The notes under the pieces were generated by a model. The model saw only the letters and a list, made by a program, of their open reading frames with translations, ran no database searches and was not told the DNA's origin. Shown one piece after another: positions 32,851 to 40,872 of a stretch of DNA of 40,872 bases. How positions within the stretch are numbered: the first letter of the stretch is position 1; each line of letters starts with the position of its first letter. A program made the translations under genes and the position numbers. Source of the DNA: an uncultured Bacteroides sp. (GTDB taxonomy: Bacteria; Bacteroidota; Bacteroidia; Bacteroidales; Bacteroidaceae); the NCBI GenBank assembly GCA_900766195.1, contig CAAFUN010000138.1, positions 1 to 40,872 on the forward strand, written 5' to 3'.

Positions 32851-34305
32851 TCACACATTTTGTTTCAAAACGAGTTTATTAGAGATCATTTTAGGCAATT
32901 CGTTCTCATAATGAGTCACTATAATCAACGTTTTATCTCTTCGTGCACAGAAAGCTTCAATGATCATTTTAACGCGCCTCCGATTATAAGTATCAAGTCC
33001 GTGCAGAGGTTCGTCGAGAATAAGCAATTCCGGATCCTTCACAAAAGCACGTGCCAATAACACCAGCCTTTGTTCACCACTAGAAAGCTGAAGAAAGGGC
33101 CTATCTTTCAGTTCTGCAATACCGAAAGTTTCCATCCACCATTCGCACACCTGCATCTGTTGCGGCTTTGATTGCTTATAGAGACCAATACTGTCGTGTA
33201 GTCCGGATGCAACAATATCAATGGCTGGCAAATTCTTTAAGTAGGCGCGATGCATCTCAGGACTGACATAACCAATATGCTTTTTAATTTCCCAAATGCT
33301 CTCACCTGTACCTCGTTTTCGGCCAAACAAACTGATATCACAAGCATACGATTGAGGATTATCAGCACAAACTAAACTCAATAAAGTAGACTTACCAGAA
33401 CCGTTTTCTCCGCTTAAAGCCCATTTTTCCCCACGCGTCACCAGCCAATCCAATTCTTTTAAAATAGTTCGCTCTCCATACCGAATACTGACTTTATTCA
33501 GCTTTACCACTTCATCAGAAGTATAATTTACCGTATCATAAGGTAGATTTAGAATACGATTTCGAAGTTCATCCTCCGGCAACGGATCAATCTTTTGACA
33601 GAAACACTCCACATATTCTTCCCGTCTCATTTTATCCCCTACTATTTTATCCTTGATAGGAACAACGTGAGTTATGAAAGAAGGTATATCATCTAGCATG
33701 GAAAGCACGAGCACAAGCTGCATATCTAATTTATGAGAGAGATGCTCTAGCAGTTCAAAGAGCACTTCTCTAGTATGCACATCAAGCCCGATGAAAGGAT
33801 TATCCAAAATCAGCACACGAGGTGCTGACAGTAATGTTTTAGTCAACTGAAATTTACGAAGTTCACCACTGGAAAGCAGAATCACTTTCTTATCCAGCAT
33901 CGGTTCAATATGAAACAGGCTAAAAAGCTCCTTCTTCAATTGCTCGTTTTTTATATCGCCCAATAGCTCCCGTACCGTAGGAACATCTTCCATATCCTGA
34001 TTATTCCATCGCTGCTGATAGTAATAGTTAGCGTCTGCAGCACCATAGCTATCCCGAAAAGCTATATATTTGATATTTTCATAAACCGTCGCGGTAGAAG
34101 AAGGATAAAAATTGTAAGTCAAGCTACCTTCCCTTAAAGGATATTTCCCTGTCAAATGATCGACAAGTAAACTTTTTCCCGAACCGTTAGAACCTACAAT
34201 AGCAATATGTTCACCCGCCATAAAATTCAAGGTAACAGGACAGGTTAAACGAACAAGCGGGTTGCGTGCTACGCCCCCCGCTATGTGTATGATGTTTTGT
34301 TGCAT
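32851..34305 (-). CDS. Tandem ATP-binding-cassette ATPase, ModF-like, no membrane domain
   Basis: The 484-residue protein has two ABC ATPase domains and no transmembrane segment. NBD1 has Walker A GSNGSGKS (38-45) and signature LSSGELRKFQL. Its Walker B reads LILDNPF, so Asn (N169) replaces the catalytic Glu. NBD2 has GENGSGKS (near 299-306), LSSGEQRLVL and the intact LILDEPLHGLD. The layout resembles ModF-type proteins, whose role is unclear. The gene begins one base after the pulA stop, so they are translated together, yet no link to starch breakdown is known. I would call it an ABC-type ATPase, possibly regulatory. Confidence 0.88.
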   Translation of the reverse strand: MQQNIIHIAGGVARNPLVRLTCPVTLNFMAGEHIAIVGSNGSGKSLLVDHLTGKYPLREGSLTYNFYPSSTATVYENIKYIAFRDSYGAADANYYYQQRWNNQDMEDVPTVRELLGDIKNEQLKKELFSLFHIEPMLDKKVILLSSGELRKFQLTKTLLSAPRVLILDNPFIGLDVHTREVLFELLEHLSHKLDMQLVLVLSMLDDIPSFITHVVPIKDKIVGDKMRREEYVECFCQKIDPLPEDELRNRILNLPYDTVNYTSDEVVKLNKVSIRYGERTILKELDWLVTRGEKWALSGENGSGKSTLLSLVCADNPQSYACDISLFGRKRGTGESIWEIKKHIGYVSPEMHRAYLKNLPAIDIVASGLHDSIGLYKQSKPQQMQVCEWWMETFGIAELKDRPFLQLSSGEQRLVLLARAFVKDPELLILDEPLHGLDTYNRRRVKMIIEAFCARRDKTLIIVTHYENELPKMISNKLVLKQNV

Positions 34306-34306
34306 A

Positions 34307-36307
34307 CTATTTATAAATAATCAGAGCCGATTGTGCCGGCACCGTTACTTCTGGTCCATACAACGTACCAAGACCTTGCAAATTAATCAGCCCATTACGG
34401 CAGACCGCCATGTACTTACCCTCCGGTACAGTTTGCTTTACAGATTCTTTATTGGCATTCAAAACGACTACAATATCCTCCCAATTGTCATTATTGGCAT
34501 GATCTTTCAGCCTGAAAGCAACAACATTACCGGCTGCTACAGGTAAGAATTCAAGATGTTTACGTACTTTTTCAGCATCTCCCATTCGGAAAGCCGGATG
34601 CAATTTCCGCAACAGAATCAATCCTTTATAATAAGCAAATACATCTGCATGTTCCGCTTTACGATGCCAGTCAATAGCATTGATTGAGTCGGGACTCTGA
34701 AAGCTATTGTGTACTCCTTTTTTGTCGCGCATTACTTCTTCGCCGGCAAAAATAAAAGGTATAGCTTGCGAGGTAAACACAGCTGTCTGAGCCAGTTTAT
34801 CCAGATTGGCCAGTTCTTCTGGTTTAGCATCGGGTATACTTGCTTTCAAACGATCAACCAGACACATATCATCATGGCAAGATACATAACTGATCATTTG
34901 TGTAGGTTGCTCAGCCCAAGGTGCCTTGCTATAGTTCACTGAATCATTCTTCACTTGCGGATGACGAATGGCTCCCACAATGCCAAACTTAACACTCATT
35001 TCCTCACCAGGAAGTCCGGCTAAGAATGCACCTTTATGATTATCGTTGAATGGGCCACGAAGTCCATCGCGTAATTCGTCGGAGAAAGCAGCAACACCCG
35101 GCATCTTATGTATGTTAGCTTTCATAGCTAGTGAGTCGGCGGGATACGCTGGAGCTTGTGCAGCCCATCCTTCACCATATATTATAATAGAAGGATCTAT
35201 TGCTGATACAGCTTTACGTATCTCGTTCATGGTTTCAATATCATGAATGCCCATCAAATCAAAACGAAAGCCATCTACATGGTATTCATTGATCCAGTGT
35301 AGTACGGACTCAATCATAAACTTACGCATCATGGGACGATTACTAGCTGTTTCGTTGCCACAAGCCGAACCATCAGCATAACTTCCATCGGGTTTCTGCC
35401 GATAGAAATAACCTGGAACTGTTCGTTCAAAACTACTTTCTTTTGTATTGTAAGTGTGATTGTACACCACGTCCATCACCACACGAATACCGGCCTTATG
35501 AAGTGCCTGCACCATCTGCTTAAACTCTTTTATACGGACAGCCGGAGTATAAGGATCCGTAGCATAAGATCCTTCGGGCACATTATAATTTTGAGGGTCA
35601 TATCCCCAATTATACTTATTGTCACGAAGCTTTGTCTCATCAATCGATGCAAAATCAAAAGAAGGAAGCAGATGAACATGGTTAACACCCAGTTCTTTAA
35701 GATGGTCAATACCTGTAGAGAGACCATCGGGACTTACCGTGCCTTGTTCTGTCAGTGCAAGGAACTTTCCTTTATGCTTGATGCCCGAAGAATTGGAAAC
35801 AGAAAAGTCACGAAAATGCATTTCATAGATAATGGCATCGGTAGCCGAAGCCAAAGGAGGGCGTTTATCTTCTGCCCAACCATCGGGATTGGTCTTACTC
35901 ATGTCAATAATGGCAGCACGCTTTCCATTCACTCCTACAGCTTTGGCATTAATACCGGGCGTATCTCCCAACCATTTATCATTTATTTTCACATTGAAGG
36001 TGTAAAACTTGCCTAGAAGATTTTTCTCCACTTTTGCAGTCCAGGTACCTTCCTCTGCTTTCTCCATGGGAACAGTTTCATATGCATGGCCTTTATCACC
36101 CGTATCATACAGCATCAGTCTCACTTCATCAGCTGTAGGTGACCATAAATTAAAAGTGGTGACCTGTGGAGTATACTCCATTTCAGACAAACTTCCAGAA
36201 CGAACTGGATAAAGGTCATAAGATGCATATTCTTTTTTAATCGAATTACATCCGGACATTGTCAAAACTGCCATTCCAAGCAAAATCAAATTATTCAATT
36301 TCATCAT
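34307..36307 (-). CDS. pulA: Type I pullulanase, lipoprotein, GH13
   Basis: Pullulanase hydrolyses alpha-1,6 branches of pullulan, starch and glycogen. The 666-residue protein has a lipoprotein signal (MAVLTMSGCNS), an N-terminal CBM48-like domain (about 40-130, FNLWSPTADEVRLMLYD), and the GH13 barrel. The type I signature YNWGYDP is present with DVVYNH (region I), the nucleophile D350 in GFRFDLMG, the acid E379 in YGEGW, and D479 in SCHDD. The final beta domain closes the protein. The frame is open to 36322; the two ATGs at 36307 and 36304 fit the leader better. Its lipid anchor suggests an envelope enzyme acting on starch-derived glycans. Confidence 0.94.
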   Translation of the reverse strand: MMKLNNLILLGMAVLTMSGCNSIKKEYASYDLYPVRSGSLSEMEYTPQVTTFNLWSPTADEVRLMLYDTGDKGHAYETVPMEKAEEGTWTAKVEKNLLGKFYTFNVKINDKWLGDTPGINAKAVGVNGKRAAIIDMSKTNPDGWAEDKRPPLASATDAIIYEMHFRDFSVSNSSGIKHKGKFLALTEQGTVSPDGLSTGIDHLKELGVNHVHLLPSFDFASIDETKLRDNKYNWGYDPQNYNVPEGSYATDPYTPAVRIKEFKQMVQALHKAGIRVVMDVVYNHTYNTKESSFERTVPGYFYRQKPDGSYADGSACGNETASNRPMMRKFMIESVLHWINEYHVDGFRFDLMGIHDIETMNEIRKAVSAIDPSIIIYGEGWAAQAPAYPADSLAMKANIHKMPGVAAFSDELRDGLRGPFNDNHKGAFLAGLPGEEMSVKFGIVGAIRHPQVKNDSVNYSKAPWAEQPTQMISYVSCHDDMCLVDRLKASIPDAKPEELANLDKLAQTAVFTSQAIPFIFAGEEVMRDKKGVHNSFQSPDSINAIDWHRKAEHADVFAYYKGLILLRKLHPAFRMGDAEKVRKHLEFLPVAAGNVVAFRLKDHANNDNWEDIVVVLNANKESVKQTVPEGKYMAVCRNGLINLQGLGTLYGPEVTVPAQSALIIYK

Positions 36308-36404
36308 ATCTAAATGTATCATATATCACTTTTAATACATTAAAAAAACAAATCGGAACACTACTATACTTTCTTCTTTTTCAGTACAAAGCGAAAAGAC
36401 TTAA

Positions 36405-36974
36405 TCACTTTTTTATTTTATCCGGATTCTTTGCTATAAAATCTTTCCAACCATGATACCCTTTTTCTACAGTAGGACGTCCCATTTGTAGAAAATGACA
36501 ATAGGCTGCTGCCAATCCGTCCGTAGCATCCATAAAAGTAGGCATATCCTCTTTTGGAAAGCTCAACATCCGCTGCAACATATCGGCAACCTGTTCCTTC
36601 GATGCTTGACCGTTACCGGTAATAGCCATTTTTATTTTTAACGGAGCATACTCGGTTATAGGAATATCCCTACTGAGGGCTACAGCCATAGCTACACCTT
36701 GTGCACGACCCAGCTTAAGCATAGATTGCACGTTCTTGCCAAAGAACGGTGCTTCAATAGCCATTTCATCAGGCAAATAGCTCTCTATCAAACCAAGTAC
36801 ACGGTTATGAATATGCCCTAGCTTCAAGTAATGATCTTTAAATTTCCTTAGATCAATAATTCCCATCGCTATCATCTCAGGCTTTGTTCCTCTTACTCGC
36901 AGCACTCCATATCCCATAATTGTAGTACCGGGATCAATTCCAATAATAATTTTCTCTTTAACCGGTTTTATCAC
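36405..36974 (-). CDS. ruvC: Holliday junction resolvase RuvC
   Basis: RuvC cuts Holliday junctions with RuvAB. The 189-residue protein shows the catalytic acidic residues D14 (IIIGIDPGTT), E74 (MAIEAPFFG) and the D149/D152 pair (FMDATDGLAAAYCHF), plus LKLGRAQGVAM. A tail of about 20 residues extends past the usual end. It overlaps the DUF4286 gene by four bases and is co-transcribed with it. Confidence 0.97.
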   Translation of the reverse strand: MIKPVKEKIIIGIDPGTTIMGYGVLRVRGTKPEMIAMGIIDLRKFKDHYLKLGHIHNRVLGLIESYLPDEMAIEAPFFGKNVQSMLKLGRAQGVAMAVALSRDIPITEYAPLKIKMAITGNGQASKEQVADMLQRMLSFPKEDMPTFMDATDGLAAAYCHFLQMGRPTVEKGYHGWKDFIAKNPDKIKK

Positions 36975-37276
36975 TCTATTACCTCCATTAAAGTAGGAAA
37001 GCCAACCACTTTGTCTTTGAATATCTTAATCAGTTCATCGTTGAGCTTTGCACCATGTTGCAGATGCCATTGATGTAAAAGTCCGGAACTTTCTACTTCG
37101 AACTGAAGAGAATAACACAATGTACCTTCTTCCCGATGACTCAATATGCGAGTAATACGAGGAGAATGTAAAGTACCCTGTTGCTCAGCTATGGGCAGAT
37201 AACATTCTTTTAACCAAATCAAGAAATTATCTTCCAGTCCTTCTTCCACATTATATGTTGTATTATAAATAAGCAT
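36971..37276 (-). CDS. DUF4286 family protein
   Basis: A 101-residue cytoplasmic protein with MLIYNTTYNVEEGLEDNFLI and WHLQHGAKLNDELIKIFKDK, matching the DUF4286 family, which is common next to ruvC in Bacteroidota. The function is unknown. The frame opens at 37312, but the promoter box at 37301-37308 overlaps that region, so the start is placed at 37276, giving a leader of about 20 bases. Confidence 0.85.
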   Translation of the reverse strand: MLIYNTTYNVEEGLEDNFLIWLKECYLPIAEQQGTLHSPRITRILSHREEGTLCYSLQFEVESSGLLHQWHLQHGAKLNDELIKIFKDKVVGFPTLMEVIE

Positions 37277-37300
37277 ATTTCTATTTTTAACTTTATTGCG

Positions 37301-37308
37301 CAAACATA
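37301..37308 (-). promoter_or_regulatory. -7 box of the DUF4286-ruvC operon
   Basis: TATGTTTG on the minus strand is an exact TAnnTTTG, 24 bases upstream of the chosen start. No clear -33 TTTG. Confidence 0.5.
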
Positions 37309-37331
37309 GCAATTATTTCAGAATAATCCAT

Positions 37332-37339
37332 TATATTTG
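37332..37339 (+). promoter_or_regulatory. -7 box of the tRNA-Ala gene
   Basis: TATATTTG is an exact TAnnTTTG and lies about 70 bases before the mature tRNA. No TTTG is seen at the -33 distance. It is divergent from the DUF4286 promoter, about 30 bases away. Confidence 0.5.
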
Positions 37340-37410
37340 TCGCACCAAAAAAGCAGGGTGGTCTTATCTGTATAATCTTTTAAGATAACTAAAGTGCAAA
37401 AGATGCAAAA

Positions 37411-37484
37411 GGGGTATTAGCTCATCTGGCTAGAGCGCGACACTGGCAGTGTCGAGGTGAACGGTTCGAGTCCGTTATGCTCCA
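37411..37484 (+). tRNA. tRNA-Ala (anticodon GGC)
   Basis: The 74-base sequence folds into a full cloverleaf. The acceptor GGGGTAT pairs with ATGCTCC (two G-T pairs), the D arm is GCTC/GAGC, and the anticodon stem CGACA/TGTCG encloses loop CTGGCAG with anticodon GGC. The T arm is AACGG/CCGTT with loop TTCGAGT, and A is the discriminator. CCA is not encoded. It reads alanine codons GCC and GCU. Confidence 0.97.
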
Positions 37485-37502
37485 CAAAAATAAAATAAAT
37501 CA

Positions 37503-37530
37503 CTCAGACAGAAATGTTTGAGGATTTTTT
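37503..37530 (+). terminator. Terminator of the tRNA-Ala gene
   Basis: CTCAGACA and TGTTTGAG (8 bp, one wobble) close a GAAA tetraloop, followed by GATTTTTT. It is 18 bases after the tRNA. Confidence 0.85.
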
Positions 37531-37533
37531 GGT

Positions 37534-37875
37534 TTACCAATCTATATCCTCAGTGTAGTCTTCAGCCCATGGGTCTGTTAGAATTTGAATATTGTTTTCA
37601 TCCATAGGTTTAAGAGCAAATATATCTTTTATTTCATTAATACTTATAAATTTAAAATCCTTTATAAAAATCAATATTTCTCCCCCAACAACACTCCAAC
37701 TATTATCGTTACTTATAAAAGCACAAGTCGGGTCTCCATAAAATGAGCCAATATACATGTTCTCTTTTGTGTCATTATTTATTAAATAGGCATCTTCATA
37801 AACACTCCCTATTTCAAGTAAATCTGTTTTATATAAACTCGTATAGCCTATTTGATTTTTCATTTCAATATTCAT
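37534..37875 (-). CDS. Unrecognised small soluble protein (113 aa)
   Basis: I do not recognise this gene. It encodes a 113-residue, acidic protein without signal peptide or membrane helix. It has an aromatic- and Asp-rich middle (YIGSFYGDPTCAFIS, NDNSWSVVGGEILIFI) and ends LTDPWAEDYTEDIDW, a Trp/Asp tail reminiscent of small immunity proteins, though the resemblance is only compositional. It lies 59 bases downstream of the 405-residue membrane protein on the same strand, so one transcript is likely. By eye the DNA is more AT-rich than neighbouring genes. Confidence 0.65.
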   Translation of the reverse strand: MNIEMKNQIGYTSLYKTDLLEIGSVYEDAYLINNDTKENMYIGSFYGDPTCAFISNDNSWSVVGGEILIFIKDFKFISINEIKDIFALKPMDENNIQILTDPWAEDYTEDIDW

Positions 37876-37934
37876 TTGACAATTTCATAAAGTCAATAGT
37901 ACATTTAATGTTTTATCCAACTTCTCAGCTCCAT

Positions 37935-39152
37935 TTATTTAATTTCTCGATAATCTTCAAAAAACTTACCCTTTTTAGAATCTATAAACAAGCTACCGTT
38001 AGGTATATCTGACTCTTCGAGCAACTCTAGTTTCTGATTTTTAGGAGCTTTTAGTTGAAATACATAACATTGATTATAGATACCTATTAAGGTTATATCT
38101 TCTTCAGAAAAAGTCCTATCTTTCTTCCATATTTCTTTGAAGACCTTTTGATATGCAGTTGCAATATTGATACGAAATAGACGCTGTTGGTTTCTGAATT
38201 CTTCGCTACCATATACATATCCATACCGATCATCGGATATGGAGAAATAGGCAGGATATTTAGGTGGTAAAAAACCTTCTGCCCGACGACGAAAGAAGTC
38301 TTTTTGGTGATAAGCTTCAAACAAAGTGCCATGCGGTAGTGGTCGATTCTTATCCATATACCAAACATAAAAACTCCACCATTCGGAATTTAAGTCTCCC
38401 GGTATTATAGGTCGTCCTGCATAGGTATAGGTATTAACCAAACCCATTAGGTTACTCAGGTCTAAGTTATTTCCTTGTACTACTTTTTCCATTGCTATCT
38501 TTTGTGAGGGTAAGCCCAAGATATTGGGGATAGTTACTAGGCCTGTTTTTCTATCGAAGATGGTAGTTTCAATATGTCGTACCATATAAATCCAATAGAT
38601 GAAACCAATAAACGAAGTTGTAAAAAAAACGATAGATGAACTTCGTTTACCCTCATCATTTTCAGTTAAAGCTGCAAAACCAAGAAAAGCAAAAAATAAT
38701 ACAGTACACAAAATTACATATTTATCTAAATTAGTTACTTTCTGTTTAATGACTAACTGCTCGTCAGTTGCAGCGTAAAAGTATCTTGAGTCTAATTTTT
38801 CCGGATTGAGTTCAATAAGGTTTAATTTTACTGTATTAGATGAAATTTCGCAAGGAAACATCTGATTCATAATACCACATAACTTCATACTTAGAATCGT
38901 AAAAACAAGGTTAAATACTATAGTTATAAAGAAAAATAAAGTTATTAGAAACATTTCCACCACATCTTGTATCCCCAATAATTGATCAATGGAAGGAGAC
39001 GCAAAATATCTAACAAAATCCAACATGTAAAGAAAAAAAGCAATAGATATAGCAAAGCCAATAATTAATAGTAACACGAACAGTATAGGTCGCGATCTTT
39101 TCATATTTTCCATAATCTGTAAGTCTTTTATTTTGTCCAGTTCACTTCCCAA
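37935..39152 (-). CDS. Unrecognised membrane protein (405 aa)
   Basis: I do not recognise the family. The protein has four likely transmembrane helices in two hairpins: about 24-46, 63-92, 145-162 and 170-190. A soluble C-terminal part (about 195-405) is rich in aromatic residues and includes WWSFYVWYMDKNRPLPHG and FFRRRAEGFLPPKYPAYFSI. The start is uncertain: the frame begins at 39152, but the ATG at 39113 (MENMKRSRPILF) puts the helix closer to the N-terminus. It probably shares a transcript with the 113-residue gene. No toxin or transporter motif is visible. Confidence 0.65.
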   Translation of the reverse strand: MGSELDKIKDLQIMENMKRSRPILFVLLLIIGFAISIAFFLYMLDFVRYFASPSIDQLLGIQDVVEMFLITLFFFITIVFNLVFTILSMKLCGIMNQMFPCEISSNTVKLNLIELNPEKLDSRYFYAATDEQLVIKQKVTNLDKYVILCTVLFFAFLGFAALTENDEGKRSSSIVFFTTSFIGFIYWIYMVRHIETTIFDRKTGLVTIPNILGLPSQKIAMEKVVQGNNLDLSNLMGLVNTYTYAGRPIIPGDLNSEWWSFYVWYMDKNRPLPHGTLFEAYHQKDFFRRRAEGFLPPKYPAYFSISDDRYGYVYGSEEFRNQQRLFRINIATAYQKVFKEIWKKDRTFSEEDITLIGIYNQCYVFQLKAPKNQKLELLEESDIPNGSLFIDSKKGKFFEDYREIK

Positions 39153-39434
39153 CTACCTATAAATACACGACCTAGTGCTATTTGAGATTTTCCACAATCA
39201 AGTTGTCTAGATTTATAAGCTGTTTCTTCTTATTCTATTCCCCAAAGTTCGACAATGTTTAGCATTCATTTAAAATATACTCATCTACGGAGAGATCGCC
39301 TATATGCCAGAGTTCGGGATAAGAAATTAATGCATAAAATCGGTAATAGCATGATTAATTAGTATCTTTATAATATTGATAATCAACAAAAACGATATTT
39401 ATTCAGTGTGATTACCGCAAGCAAAGATATCATT

Positions 39435-39466
39435 TTTTCTACATATTGGATGTTTTTTGTAGAAAA
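39435..39466. repeat. 9-bp inverted repeat in the gap
   Basis: TTTTCTACA (39435-39443) and TGTAGAAAA (39458-39466) are perfectly complementary around a 14-base spacer. The stem is weak in GC, so an operator-like dyad is as likely as an RNA hairpin. Confidence 0.4.
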
Positions 39467-39623
39467 TATTTAACGATATTCAAAAGCATCTACTAGGAAG
39501 CAAAGTTGGTACAAAGCACTGTAATCGTTCTTGAAATCTCTCTGATAGACGTCGCATTCAATATGGCTATATACAATAATCATATCGAAATGTGATAAAG
39601 CTTTGCAAGATATGATAAAATCA

Positions 39624-39657
39624 AAAGGTCTACCTGCTTTATCGCAGATAGACCTTT
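39624..39657 (-). terminator. Terminator of the choloylglycine hydrolase-family gene
   Basis: The stem AAAGGTCTA-CTGC (one C-A mismatch) pairs across a six-base loop. On the minus strand it is followed by TTTTGATTTTAT. It lies 80 bases past the stop of the minus-strand gene. Confidence 0.85.
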
Positions 39658-39736
39658 CTTCCCAATTATTGATGAAACGTACTGCTCCTGATAACTTTAG
39701 CACTAAGAATCAGAAACTATACTTAAACTAAAATTC

Positions 39737-40810
39737 TTATTTGATAATAGGTATAACAACCTTCTTATGCCCACTCGTAAAATCTTTGATTGAATATTTT
39801 GTGTAGTTAAAATCATAATATGTTCTTAAATACATCTCTTTATTTTTCAAATCAGTAAGAGCAGTCCATTCTGTATATTCTGACTCTCCTCCACTAGCGC
39901 CACCACCTTCGTCTAGTTCTGACTTTGTCATATTCTTTGGCCTATCAAAATTATTCATAATATGCGATAATTCAATCATCTGTCCTTCTGAAGTATCTCT
40001 TTTTAAAGCAAATGTAGAATAGAATACTGCACGCACAAATCGCCCTACCGAAGTATTTGATGCCGGAAGCGTAGCAGTTGCTATACCGGAATCCGGTTGT
40101 TTTAATTTCAAGCCTCCAAGTGTTGCTGTGCTTACATCCAAATTAGTCAGATTTGTATAGTTATTTAAGTTAGTCAGATGCCAAGCAAACTCAGGACCAT
40201 TTGTTAATACACCAGTAGGATTATCTATAATATGGAGCTTACCATCAGAGATTTCAAGAACAAGGCAAGCTCCGGTCGTATCATAAAACACATAATGGAA
40301 TTCTATCATTACAGAAAAAGGAGAGCCTTCTGTCCAAAATGAAACATTACCTATGTTTGCCTTGATATCCTCAACAGAGCTACAAGTTGATAAAGCCCAC
40401 TCCATAGTTAATGCCCAAATTAAAGAGTTGGAATATTGAGATTGCGGTAAAACAGGCAATGAAGAATCTGTCTTCATATTTAAACTAGCACTTAACCCCG
40501 CACTATTAATTCCCTCTAATTGAGGATTCAAGAAATCACTTACAGGAGTAGTTACTGCTAAAACTTCATATTTAGTTTTGTACGAAAGTCCTTTAGTCTT
40601 ATTATCCGGAGCATAATAAGTAAACTCATAACCAACAGGATAGTAGGTTAGATTAAAAGGCGTAACCGTAGCATATTCTAGCGTTCGCCCATGATAGACA
40701 TTCCCTTGTTGATCGTTAACTCTGAGCGAAGTACACCATCCAAAAGATACTTTCTCTTTACTGTTGGGATTCATATCCCATTTCAATGCATCATTCACAT
40801 TTTGCGCCAT
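39737..40810 (-). CDS. Choloylglycine hydrolase/penicillin V acylase family (Ntn hydrolase)
   Basis: These Ntn hydrolases cleave amides such as conjugated bile salts or penicillin V. They expose an N-terminal Cys; here it would be C26 in GWCTSLRVND, so 25 residues must be removed. The other active-site positions match bile-salt hydrolases: R42 (HGRTLEYA), N102 (EGINSAGL), N204 (VLTNGPEF) and R257 (SVGRFVRAV). E45 replaces the usual Asp three residues after R42. In frame upstream of the ATG lie codons for IVLLSIFTNT, which resemble the core of a signal peptide, but a stop at 40841-40843 leaves no normal start. The specificity is unclear: bile salt, penicillin V or N-acyl homoserine lactone are all possible. 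Confidence 0.85.
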   Translation of the reverse strand: MAQNVNDALKWDMNPNSKEKVSFGWCTSLRVNDQQGNVYHGRTLEYATVTPFNLTYYPVGYEFTYYAPDNKTKGLSYKTKYEVLAVTTPVSDFLNPQLEGINSAGLSASLNMKTDSSLPVLPQSQYSNSLIWALTMEWALSTCSSVEDIKANIGNVSFWTEGSPFSVMIEFHYVFYDTTGACLVLEISDGKLHIIDNPTGVLTNGPEFAWHLTNLNNYTNLTNLDVSTATLGGLKLKQPDSGIATATLPASNTSVGRFVRAVFYSTFALKRDTSEGQMIELSHIMNNFDRPKNMTKSELDEGGGASGGESEYTEWTALTDLKNKEMYLRTYYDFNYTKYSIKDFTSGHKKVVIPIIK

Positions 40811-40872
40811 GGTATTTGTAAATATAGAGAGTAATACAATTTATGAACTGAAATAAACGTTCTTAGATCGGA

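Larger units (their letters stand above)
39153..39736. other. Non-coding gap between the unknown pair and the choloylglycine hydrolase gene
   Basis: No gene is called in these 584 bases. Contents: a 9-bp dyad (39435-39466), a -7-like TATCTTTG on the minus strand (39429-39422), and the terminator at 39624-39657. A 77-codon frame on the minus strand spans the terminator and was rejected. The rest is AT-rich without clear organisation and may be decayed coding DNA. Confidence 0.55.

Noticed and set aside
35456..36016. 186-codon open frame opposite pulA
   Set aside because: It mirrors the GH13 coding sequence and is rich in His, Ile and Arg, as expected for an antisense shadow.
39470..39703. 77-codon open frame on the minus strand in the gap before the choloylglycine hydrolase gene
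   Set aside because: It runs through the hairpin terminator at 39624-39657, has no promoter box or recognisable motif, and its composition looks like translated non-coding DNA.

Overview
The window looks like the chromosome of a Bacteroides-type gut Bacteroidota. The evidence is AT-rich DNA, many exported glycosidases (GH20, GH29, GH3, GH92, GH130), the family-typical gene order nusB-yajC-ybbR-coaE-DUF5606, a PUR-alpha-like DUF3276 gene beside an L25/CTC gene, and several promoters that fit the Bacteroides consensus TTTG-N19-21-TAnnTTTG. No Shine-Dalgarno rule was needed to choose starts.

Region 1 (about 400-16400) is a glycan-degradation locus. On the + strand lie an exported GH20 hexosaminidase, a GH29 fucosidase with discoidin-like modules, a GH3 enzyme and a GH92 alpha-mannosidase lipoprotein, closed by a strong terminator. 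A minus-strand pair follows, a cytoplasmic GH130 mannoside phosphorylase and an MFS transporter. Divergent from these on the + strand are a second GH29, a CBM9-like secreted protein and an uncharacterised GHL10-like TIM-barrel protein. The combination suggests processing of fucosylated, mannose/GlcNAc-containing host glycans of N-glycan type: exo-enzymes act outside or in the periplasm, the MFS imports small mannosides, and GH130 phosphorolyses them. No SusC/SusD pair and no regulator lies in the window.

Region 2 (16498-30832) is mostly housekeeping: clpB; the minus-strand nusB-yajC-ybbR-coaE-DUF5606 run; DUF3276; rplY/ctc; pth-S4-oxidoreductase; a Skp/OmpH-like lipoprotein; pepD; an exported EEP-family protein; and a PAP2 phosphatase.

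Region 3 (30161-37276, all minus) holds PAP2 with an alkaline-phosphatase-superfamily (LTA-synthase-like) membrane enzyme, a pulA lipoprotein gene followed at once by a tandem-NBD ATPase, and DUF4286-ruvC.

Region 4 (37332-40872) starts with a tRNA-Ala(GGC) and its terminator. Beyond it are two unrecognised minus-strand genes, a long non-coding gap, and a choloylglycine-hydrolase-family gene whose signal peptide appears to lack a normal start codon.

The least explained DNA is a 22-bp-period array at 9769-9856, between two terminators, and an inverted pair of 11-bp-period repeats at 26247-26340. I saw no CRISPR array, insertion sequence, integrase or rRNA. No clearly new multi-gene system is evident. 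The best candidates for new biology are the GHL10-like protein, the unknown gene pair beside the tRNA, and the 22-bp array.
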